Below are positions 1 to 4,962 of a stretch of DNA of 9,960 bases, piece after piece. Every line of letters starts with the position of its first letter. The stretch's first letter is position 1. Source of the stretch: Paracoccaceae bacterium. GTDB taxonomy: Bacteria; Pseudomonadota; Alphaproteobacteria; Rhodobacterales; Rhodobacteraceae. Made by a program: the position numbers and the translations under genes. The notes beneath the pieces were generated by a model. It had not been told where the DNA came from and searched no databases. It saw only the letters and a list, made by a program, of their open reading frames with translations. The stretch spans positions 1-9,960 of the forward strand of contig SLKB01000350.1 in assembly GCA_007134805.1 (NCBI GenBank). The letters are read 5' to 3'.

Positions 1-120
1 GATACTGAGGATTTCGCGCGCATCCACCGCCGCTACCTGAGCCGCCTGCCCGGTGTGGTCCAGATGCAGTCGTCCTTCGCGCTGCGCACGGTTCTGCGCA
101 CGACCGCCGTGCAGGTCTGA
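1..120 (+). CDS. Lrp/AsnC family transcriptional regulator, C-terminal end (partial)
   Basis: Frame 1 is open from the first base of the window to TGA at 118-120 and gives 39 residues. The sequence (…FARIHRRYLSRLPGVVQMQ, then SSFALRTVLRTTAVQV) matches the end of Lrp/AsnC regulators. In that family the C-terminal RAM/ActD ligand-binding domain closes with a 'LPGV…SSFALRTV…TT' strand. Such proteins bind DNA through an N-terminal helix-turn-helix and sense amino acids through this domain. The helix-turn-helix lies outside the window, so the effector and targets cannot be judged. The gene converges on mscL with only four bases between the two stop codons. Confidence 0.85.
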   Translation, partial: DTEDFARIHRRYLSRLPGVVQMQSSFALRTVLRTTAVQV

Positions 121-128
121 GCGCTCAG
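117..128. terminator. 12-bp perfect palindrome over both convergent stop codons
   Basis: CTGAGCGCTCAG reads the same on both strands. It contains the TGA of the Lrp-type gene (118-120) and, as TCA at 125-127, the TGA of mscL. Three bases of each arm pair automatically because the two stops are convergent; the other three of each arm do not follow from that. There is no loop and no T-run, so a classical intrinsic terminator is doubtful. It may be a weak shared end signal or chance. Confidence 0.25.
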
Positions 129-505
129 CGCGCCCGCAACGCGTCGCGAATCTCGACCAGCAGGTCTTCGGTGCTGGGCTTTGCCGGTTCTTCCGCCGCA
201 GGCTCTGGCGTCCGGCCCATTCTCGAGATCCTGTTGACGGTGCGCACAAGCATGAAGACGACGAAGGCGATGATCAGGAACTTGATCACGGCATTGATGA
301 AGTTGCCCAGCATGAACTGCGCCTCACCAAGCCCGAAGCTGACGCCGCTGAAGTCGATTCCGCCCACGATCAGCCCCAGCAGCGGGTTGACCAGATCATC
401 GACGAGCTAGGTCACGATCGCAGTGAACGCCGCCCCAATGATGATTCCCACGGCCATATCCATGGCATTACCGCGGGCAATGAATTCACGAAATTCCTTC
501 AACAC
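125..505 (-). pseudogene. mscL: Large-conductance mechanosensitive channel MscL, interrupted by an in-frame TAG
   Basis: MscL is a homopentameric inner-membrane channel that opens under membrane tension to release solutes during hypo-osmotic shock. The frame starts at GTG 505, with a GAGGGA-type ribosome site about eight bases upstream. It begins (M)[19 protein letters not shown], followed by [12 protein letters not shown], the conserved N-terminal helix and TM1 of the family. Codon 33 (409-407) is TAG. The same frame then continues without a shift as LVDDLVNPLLGLIVGG, the periplasmic loop, TM2 (FINAVIKFLIIAFVVFMLVR) and the cytoplasmic helix ending EIRDALRAR. Relatives usually have Ser here (…IVTSLVDD…), so one C-to-A change, TCG to TAG, explains the stop. 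Without it the protein would be 126 residues, near normal for the family. Restart at GTG 367 (codon 47) would lack TM1 and is unlikely to form a pore. A sequencing error cannot be excluded. Confidence 0.9.
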
Positions 506-568
506 AGACCCATTCCCTCTGTTCAGGTTACGCAGACAAACAGGCCGACAATAACCTGTGCGACCTGT
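506..568 (-). other. ytoQ-mscL spacer with short repeats
   Basis: These 63 bases lie between two genes on the minus strand. CAGGTTA at 524-530 and TAACCTG at 552-558 form a 7-bp inverted repeat with a 21-base gap. The nonamer CTGTTCAGG occurs at 519-527 and again at 565-573, where it covers the ytoQ stop codon. I see no convincing -35/-10 pair and no T-run. It may hold a weak end signal for ytoQ or a binding site in front of mscL; the sequence does not decide. Confidence 0.3.
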
Positions 569-1015
569 TCAGGGAAGCGTTCCCGAAAGCACATAGCGCA
601 GGATCTGCGCCACTTGTTGGGGCGTCTCGGCGACGGCAAGAGCGGCTGCATCGACCTCCTTGAGCGCGTGCTGATGCTCGGGCCCGTGCAGGATGACTAG
701 TGATTTTCCCAGAGCTGCGGCATAGCCCGCGTCAAAGGCTGCATTCCATTGCTTGTATTTCTCGCCAAAGCGCACGACGACGATATCTGCCTCTTCCAGC
801 GCCTTTCGGGTACGGATGGCGTTCAGCTTCGCGCCCTTGTGGTCATGCCAGAACTTTTGATCTTCCGCGCCGAGGATCGCGACCCCACACTCATCAGATG
901 CACCATGGTCCGTGACCGGTCCGCTGAAACTGATAGGCTCGCCGCCGAGATGGCTGATGATGGCGTCGCGCCAATCGGTGTGGATTTCGCCTGCGAGGTA
1001 GACACTGAGATGCAT
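569..1015 (-). CDS. ytoQ: YtoQ family protein
   Basis: This 148-residue protein matches the small YtoQ family end to end: MHLSVYLAGEIHTDWR at the start, then PVTDH (33-37), a DHKGAKLNAIRTRK stretch (58-71), ADIVVVRFGEKYKQWNAAFD (76-95) and a HALKEVDAAALAVAETP C-terminal part. The family resembles the nucleoside 2-deoxyribosyltransferase fold, but I know of no established reaction, so a nucleoside or nucleotide substrate is only inference. I chose ATG 1015 because the family begins at MHL and GAAGGG lies eight bases upstream. The upstream ATG at 1042 would add nine residues (MYNRRRAIA) not expected for the family. No signal peptide or membrane segment is visible. The gene is divergent from the methyltransferase gene and 63 bases upstream of mscL, possibly co-transcribed with it. 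Confidence 0.85.
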   Translation of the reverse strand: MHLSVYLAGEIHTDWRDAIISHLGGEPISFSGPVTDHGASDECGVAILGAEDQKFWHDHKGAKLNAIRTRKALEEADIVVVRFGEKYKQWNAAFDAGYAAALGKSLVILHGPEHQHALKEVDAAALAVAETPQQVAQILRYVLSGTLP

Positions 1016-1169
1016 CGCAATTGCCCTTCGTCTGTTGTACAAAGATCACGGGGTCCGCAATATCATGGTTCAACGCGCTGCCAAGCCCTCACAAACCCTG
1101 CGCGCGTGTTGCGGGGTGGCGGAAACTGTGGCAACCCTACATCAACTTGGTCCAGCAAAAGGGACGTTC
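1016..1169. promoter_or_regulatory. Divergent ytoQ / methyltransferase intergenic region
   Basis: This 154-base gap must hold the 5' regions of both flanking divergent genes. For the plus gene, AAAAGGGA (1157-1164) sits five bases before ATG 1170 and is a good ribosome site. For the minus gene, GAAGGG precedes ATG 1015. I found no -35/-10 pair on either strand that I would trust. Minus-strand TTGCGG and TACAAC exist but are only 15 bases apart. Confidence 0.45.
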
Positions 1170-1823
1170 ATGACCGATTTCGCCGCCCGTCGCAGGATGA
1201 TGGTCGACACGCAGGTGCGCCCATCGGACGTGACCAAGTTTCCGATCATCGATGCAATGCTGCGCCTGCCGCGTGAGGATTTCGTGCCATCAGACTTGGT
1301 CGAGGCGGCCTATGTCGGCGAGAATCTTGCGCTCGCGCCCGATCGGGTGCTGCTCGAGCCGCGGACACTGGCGAAAATGCTCGATGCGCTCATCGTCACG
1401 GACAACGATCTCGTGCTGGATATCGGCTGCGCGACGGGCTATTCCTCTGCACTGCTGGCCGATATGGCACAGGCCGTCATTGCCGTCGAGGAGGATGAAA
1501 ACCTCGCGACCGAGGCACGCAGCTTGCTCTCGAAGCTCGATGTCGCGACAGTGGTCCTCACGCAAGGGGCGTTGCGCGATGGCGCGCCGGATCATGCACC
1601 CTATGACGCCATGCTCCTGCAAGGTGGCGTCGAGGAATTTCCACAGACACTGACAGACCAGTTGCGCGAGGATGGCCGTGTGACGTGCCTGTTCATGGAA
1701 GGGGCGCTTGGGGTGGTCCGGCTCGGCATCAAGCAGGGCGGGCACATCGCCTGGCGCGACATATTCAACGCATCAGCTCCGGTCTTGCCGGGGTTCAACA
1801 AAAAAAAGGCGTTCAGCCTTTGA
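1170..1823 (+). CDS. pcm: Protein-L-isoaspartate O-methyltransferase-like SAM methyltransferase
   Basis: This 217-residue cytoplasmic Rossmann-fold methyltransferase belongs to the Pcm/PIMT family, whose classical members methylate L-isoaspartyl residues of damaged proteins using S-adenosylmethionine. Motif I is LVLDIGCATGYSSALLAD, with Asp84, Gly86 and Gly90. An acidic motif II (AVEEDE) follows about 20 residues later. The N-terminus (DFAARRRMMVDTQVRPSDV, then LPREDFVP) is the usual PIMT start. The substrate loop differs: classical enzymes carry GQTIS(A/Q)P, whereas this protein has NLALAPDRVLLEPRTLAKML (52-71). The isoaspartyl specificity is therefore not secure. Start 1170 was chosen for the AAAAGGGA site five bases upstream; the frame is open back to 1035 but that part is not family-like. 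tolC follows after 72 bases on the same strand. The 3' end encodes KKK on eight consecutive A bases (1800-1807). Confidence 0.8.
   Translation: MTDFAARRRMMVDTQVRPSDVTKFPIIDAMLRLPREDFVPSDLVEAAYVGENLALAPDRVLLEPRTLAKMLDALIVTDNDLVLDIGCATGYSSALLADMAQAVIAVEEDENLATEARSLLSKLDVATVVLTQGALRDGAPDHAPYDAMLLQGGVEEFPQTLTDQLREDGRVTCLFMEGALGVVRLGIKQGGHIAWRDIFNASAPVLPGFNKKKAFSL
1805..1821 (-). terminator. Terminator-shaped hairpin on the minus strand at the end of the methyltransferase gene
   Basis: AAAGGC (1805-1810), loop GTTCA and GCCTTT (1816-1821) form a 6-bp stem. Read on the minus strand, the right arm runs straight into eight T bases, the complement of A1800-1807. That is the form of an intrinsic terminator, though its stem is short. 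It points against the sense direction of its neighbours, so it would stop antisense transcripts entering from tolC. The A-run also encodes Lys codons, so chance is a real alternative. Read on the plus strand only three T bases follow the stem. Confidence 0.35.
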
Positions 1824-1895
1824 TCCAAGGCAGGGTTTCTCGGTCGGACAGCGTTCCGGAACAGGGGCTCTCTGCCAATCTTGAGGAGAGCAGGA
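1824..1895 (+). promoter_or_regulatory. Spacer before tolC with 10-bp palindrome and strong RBS
   Basis: This 72-base gap holds the perfect palindrome GTTCCGGAAC (1853-1862), centred about 38 bases before the tolC start. GAGGAG (1883-1888) lies seven bases before ATG 1896 and fixes that start. No clear -35/-10 pair is visible, so tolC may be read from the upstream gene's promoter. The palindrome could be a regulator half-site pair, but no regulator can be named. Confidence 0.4.
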
Positions 1896-3266
1896 ATGTT
1901 GATAAGAAAGCTGATGCTGGCGGCATTGGTCTCCGGGACCATGCTGGCCGGCGCCTCCGCGCAGGCGCAATCGCTCGCTGACACGCTCGTTGCGGCCTAC
2001 CGGAATTCTAACCTTCTTGACCAGAACCGCGCCTTGCTGCGCGCCGCCGACGAAGATGTGGCCATCGCCGTGGCCGAATTGCGTCCCGTGGTCAATTTCG
2101 TGGTCGACGCGCAGGGCAGCCGGCGCTCGGGAGTGCCCGATACGAACTTCACCCTCGGGTTCAACCTCTCGGCGGATATAACGCTCATTGATTTCGGCCG
2201 CGGTCAACTGGCCCGCTCGGCCGCCGAGGCGCAGGTCCGCGCGACCAGGCAGGCGCTGATCGGCATCGAGCAGAACGTGATGCTTGACGCCGTGGCGGCC
2301 TTCATGGACGTGCGCAGCTCAACCGAGGCAGTGTCGCTGCAACAGGCCACGGTCCGCGCGATCACGCAGGAATTGAACGCCGCGCGCGAGCGGTTCGAAC
2401 TGGGCGAGGTCACCCGCACCGATGTTTCGCTCGCCGAGGCGCGGCTTGCCGGCGCGCGCTCCTCACTGGTGGCAGCGCAAGGCGATCTGGCAGTGGCGCG
2501 GGAAGAGTACAAGCTGGTGACGGGCGAATATCCCGGGCAGTTGCGCCCACCACCCGTCCCCCCGCGCACAGCCACCGATCTGGCGACCGCGCAGGACATC
2601 GCGCGCCGGACGCATCCTCGCATCCTTCAGACCCAGTTCGAAGTGACCGCCGCCGATCTCAATGTCGAAAGGGTCGCCGCGCAGCGTCACGGCTCGGTGA
2701 CAGCAAGCGCGGGCCTGGGACAGCAGCTTGGCGGGCAGCAGGACGGACTGAGCGGCTCAGCCGGGGTCCGTTACGCGCGCCCGGTCTTTCAGGGCGGGCG
2801 GATAAGTGCCTTGCAGCGCCAATCCATCGCCCGCCGCGATGCAGTGCGCGCCTCGTTGCATCAGAGCGTGTCCGTCACGCTGCAAGGGGTGGCGACTGCA
2901 TGGTCGAATATCGATGTGGTGCGCGCCCAGATCCAGGCAAACCGCGAACAGGTGCGTGCGGCCGAAAGCGCCTTTGAAGGCACCCGAGAAGAGGCACGGC
3001 TTGGCGCGCGCACGACGCTGGATGTCCTCAACGCCGAGACCGACCTGCTTGAGGCGCGCACCAATCTCTTGCGCGCGCAGTCGAGCGAGCAGATCGCGAC
3101 CTACAACCTGCTCTCGGCCATGGGGCTCTTGACCGTGGATCATCTGGGTCTCGGCATTCCGACCTATGACCCGGACGCCTATTTCAATGCAGTGCGGAAC
3201 GCACCGATCCGCTCGCCCCAGGGCGAGGCATTGGATCGGGTGCTGCAATCCATCGGCCGCAACTGA
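1896..3266 (+). CDS. tolC: TolC family outer membrane protein
   Basis: This 456-residue protein is the outer-membrane channel of type I secretion and tripartite drug efflux, working as a trimer with inner-membrane transporters and periplasmic adaptors encoded elsewhere. The signal peptide is MLIRKLMLAALVSGTMLAGA plus SAQA, with cleavage likely near residue 24. The two repeats of the OEP fold are visible as matching helices: FELGEVTRTDVSLAEARL (167-184) and ARLGARTTLDVLNAETDLLE (367-386). Aromatic and small-residue strands (NFTLGFNLSADITLIDFGRG at 84-103; GSAGVRYARPVFQGGRIS at 287-304) are the beta-barrel segments. The 'YNLLSAMGLLT' near 403-413 closes the second repeat as in TolC. Length is normal for the family. 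ATG 1896 has GAGGAG seven bases upstream. It is probably co-transcribed with the methyltransferase gene. Confidence 0.95.
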   Translation: MLIRKLMLAALVSGTMLAGASAQAQSLADTLVAAYRNSNLLDQNRALLRAADEDVAIAVAELRPVVNFVVDAQGSRRSGVPDTNFTLGFNLSADITLIDFGRGQLARSAAEAQVRATRQALIGIEQNVMLDAVAAFMDVRSSTEAVSLQQATVRAITQELNAARERFELGEVTRTDVSLAEARLAGARSSLVAAQGDLAVAREEYKLVTGEYPGQLRPPPVPPRTATDLATAQDIARRTHPRILQTQFEVTAADLNVERVAAQRHGSVTASAGLGQQLGGQQDGLSGSAGVRYARPVFQGGRISALQRQSIARRDAVRASLHQSVSVTLQGVATAWSNIDVVRAQIQANREQVRAAESAFEGTREEARLGARTTLDVLNAETDLLEARTNLLRAQSSEQIATYNLLSAMGLLTVDHLGLGIPTYDPDAYFNAVRNAPIRSPQGEALDRVLQSIGRN

Positions 3267-3332
3267 GCGCGGAAGACGCGGGCTGTTCGCACATGCGCGG
3301 TCAGCAAAGCGCCACGGCTGCGCCATATGACA

Positions 3333-3361
3333 TTGTGCAACGCCGCGGCGGTCGCTAGACT
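3333..3361 (+). promoter_or_regulatory. Candidate sigma-70-type promoter upstream of the PopZ-like gene
   Basis: TTGTGC (3333-3338) and TAGACT (3356-3361) are separated by exactly 17 bases, 79 bases before ATG 3441. The -35 element keeps the TTG that matters most in alphaproteobacteria but otherwise matches poorly; the -10 matches four of six consensus bases. It lies in the 174-base gap after tolC, where no good intrinsic terminator is visible, so the downstream gene may also be read from tolC transcripts. Confidence 0.4.
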
Positions 3362-3440
3362 TTCCCGAGTGAGGACAGAGCGCGCAGATCGCACACAGAA
3401 TGGCGGGCGCGTCGCGCGCAGAAAACAGAGGCAGCGCATC

Positions 3441-4310
3441 ATGACCGGAGCGACACCGAGCCGCGACATCGAGGATGTCCTGTCGGCAGTGCGCCGTCTG
3501 GTCGCGCAAATGCCGGAAGGCCGCGTCCAGCCTGCGCAGCCGATGGACAAGCTCGTTCTCAGCTCGGCCCTGCGTGTGGACGGGCATAACGGGACGGCCG
3601 ACCCAGCCGTCGGCTTTGCCGAAATCGATCCGGCCAGAGTGCCCGAGTTGCCCTCCGAACCTCTGCCGGATCATGATGACAGCCTCGCGCCGGTGCCGCT
3701 GTCTGCCTCGCGCGCAGTGACGCGGCGCGAACGCGCGGATGATGACCCGGTCAACACTCTGACGGGACGGCTGCATTTCGTGCCGGCGCGCGAGGATGAG
3801 ACGTCCGCTGCCTCGCCGCATGAGCCCGCGCTGGACACCGCCCCGGACGATGCACAGCTGCCGCAACCGCGCGATTGCGTTGCGCCGCAGTCGCGATCTC
3901 TGCTCGTGCGTATCTCGCGCTCCGCCGTCCGATACTGCGCCGAGATCGAGGCGGCGCGCCGTGTGGCCACGCCCAAGGATCCGGACGCGCAGGCCCCTGT
4001 TCCTGACGCAACACCCGAGCCCGAGCTGCCTGCCCCTTCCGGCAGCGCGCTGCTGCAGCCGCAAGACGCAGCGCGTCCCGAGCCAGAGCGCATGGTGGAA
4101 GACGCGCCCGCTTCTGCAGCATCTGCCTGCCCGGCCGGCGATGACCCGCGCGCGCCCGAGGTCCCGTTTGACGAGGCATTGCTGCATGACATCGTCGCAA
4201 GGATCGTGCGGCAGGAATTGCAGGGCGAACTGGGCGAGAAGATCACGCGCAATATCCGCAAGCTCGTCCACAGCGAGGTCGCGCGCGAATTGCAGTTGCG
4301 CAAACTCTGA
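3441..4310 (+). CDS. PopZ-like / DUF2497-type protein with low-complexity centre
   Basis: This 289-residue protein has short conserved ends and a variable middle. The N-terminus (SRDIEDVLSAVRRLVAQ, residues 7-23) resembles the 'I..VLSSIRRL(I/V)' helix found in PopZ-like and other alphaproteobacterial proteins. Residues 30-240 are rich in Pro, Ala, Asp and Glu and probably disordered. The C-terminus (FDEALLHDIVARIVRQELQG, then ELGEKITRNIRKLVHSEVAR) looks like an amphipathic helical oligomerisation segment. This layout of short helix, acidic proline-rich linker and C-terminal helices is that of PopZ, the pole-organising scaffold of Caulobacter. Function here is inference from layout and from its place after tolC. 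No signal peptide or membrane segment is seen. ATG 3441 was chosen because the conserved helix follows directly and GAGGC precedes it; the frame stays open back to 3327 without family-like sequence. Confidence 0.7.
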   Translation: MTGATPSRDIEDVLSAVRRLVAQMPEGRVQPAQPMDKLVLSSALRVDGHNGTADPAVGFAEIDPARVPELPSEPLPDHDDSLAPVPLSASRAVTRRERADDDPVNTLTGRLHFVPAREDETSAASPHEPALDTAPDDAQLPQPRDCVAPQSRSLLVRISRSAVRYCAEIEAARRVATPKDPDAQAPVPDATPEPELPAPSGSALLQPQDAARPEPERMVEDAPASAASACPAGDDPRAPEVPFDEALLHDIVARIVRQELQGELGEKITRNIRKLVHSEVARELQLRKL

Positions 4311-4387
4311 CCTTGTCGCGCCCGAGGCCAGCGGGCAGGTCCGGCTCGGGAAACTTGATCACGGCTATGCGGCGCGATGGCTACGAT

Positions 4388-4417
4388 CTGCCGCGGCGCT
4401 CAATGTCCGCCCGGCAG
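4388..4417 (-). terminator. Stem-loop next to the YcgN stop codon
   Basis: CTGCCG (4388-4393) pairs with CGGCAG (4412-4417), and after one bulged C, GGCG (4395-4398) pairs with CGCC (4408-4411), leaving a 9-base loop. The hairpin directly follows the minus-strand stop codon of the YcgN gene. It lies in the 107-base convergent gap with the PopZ-like gene, so it could end transcripts from either side. No T-run follows on either strand, so Rho-independent function is uncertain. The remainder of that gap (4311-4387) shows nothing recognisable. Confidence 0.35.
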
Positions 4418-4873
4418 TCATTCCGGCTCGAGCGTGTAATCCTCCCAGGCCTCGATCGGGATATCCCGCTCATTGACGGTGCGGTGCTGCATCGACATGC
4501 CCGCACGATGGGTCGAGGTCGGATCGCCCGTGCGCAGCGGGTGCCAGTGGGGCAGCGATCCGCCCTCATGCAGGAGCCGGTAGGCGCAGGTCGGGGGCAT
4601 CCAGTAGGCGATTTCGGGCAAGGTCTCGGGTGTGAGGACAACACATTCCTCGACGAACTCCTTGCGCCGCGCGTAGTTGGCGCATCGACAGGTCGTGTCA
4701 TCGAAAAGCCGGCAGGCCACGCGGGTGAAGACCAACTCCTCGGTGTCGACATCTTCAAGCTTGTTGAGGCAGCATTTCCCGCAGCCATCGCATAACGCCT
4801 CCCATTCCTCGGTGCTCATCTGCCGAAGTGGAACAGTTTCCCAGAAATTTGCGCGCGTGCTCATCGCCTGCAT
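4418..4873 (-). CDS. ycgN: YcgN family (UPF0260) cysteine cluster protein
   Basis: This 151-residue protein carries the family's cysteine cluster: Cys28, Cys31, Cys34 and Cys35 in ALCDGCGKCCLNKLED, then Cys54, Cys62 and Cys64 (TTCRCANYARRK), Cys77 and Cys96 (WMPPTCAYRLL). The spacing suggests metal binding, zinc or an iron-sulfur cluster, but the biochemical role is unknown to me. A conserved His-rich stretch (LPHWHPLRTGD, 107-117) and C-terminal 'WEDYTLEPE' also fit UPF0260. I chose ATG 4873 because AAGG lies about five bases upstream; ATG 4864 (MSTRANFW) is a fair alternative. The much longer upstream frame back to 5161 overlaps the helicase gene and is not family-like. It is transcribed divergently from the repair helicase across 89 bases. 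Confidence 0.9.
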   Translation of the reverse strand: MQAMSTRANFWETVPLRQMSTEEWEALCDGCGKCCLNKLEDVDTEELVFTRVACRLFDDTTCRCANYARRKEFVEECVVLTPETLPEIAYWMPPTCAYRLLHEGGSLPHWHPLRTGDPTSTHRAGMSMQHRTVNERDIPIEAWEDYTLEPE

Positions 4874-4962
4874 GTAAACCTTGGTGGGCGCGGCGGAAAG
4901 CCCCCTCTTGCCTTCACACCTGGCGGGAATACCCTCAGCAGCGTCAGTCCAGAGATTTGCCC
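4874..4962. promoter_or_regulatory. Divergent ycgN / helicase intergenic region
   Basis: Both genes must be started from this 89-base gap or from just inside the opposite gene. On the plus strand TTGCCT (4908-4913) and TACCCT (4930-4935) are 16 bases apart and 27 bases before ATG 4963, a weak promoter candidate. No GTTC or GAAC is present, so the alphaproteobacterial LexA box (GTTC-N7-GTTC) is absent and SOS control by LexA is not supported here. The helicase has only a poor ribosome site (AGAGA, about seven bases upstream). Confidence 0.4.

Noticed and set aside
125..367. Short 80-residue minus gene as an independent small membrane protein
   Set aside because: It is the C-terminal part of MscL in the same frame as the upstream half, split only by the TAG codon; no ribosome site fits GTG 367.
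53..700. Plus-strand open frame of 215 codons across the Lrp end, mscL and ytoQ
   Set aside because: It runs antisense to two recognisable genes and overlaps the Lrp-type gene in another frame; it has no family-like content.
1035..1169. Longer N-terminus for the methyltransferase
   Set aside because: The family start is at MTDFAARRR, and a good ribosome site precedes ATG 1170; the extension has no family-like sequence.
1800..1807. Frameshift at the A8 run in the methyltransferase gene
   Set aside because: The reading frame continues sensibly to a stop five codons later and the protein length is normal, so there is no sign of a shift.
2757..4271. Long minus-strand open frame of 504 codons
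   Set aside because: It lies opposite tolC and the PopZ-like gene, spans their intergenic gap, is rich in Arg, His, Gly and Cys and has no family-like motif. It is a GC-rich antisense shadow.
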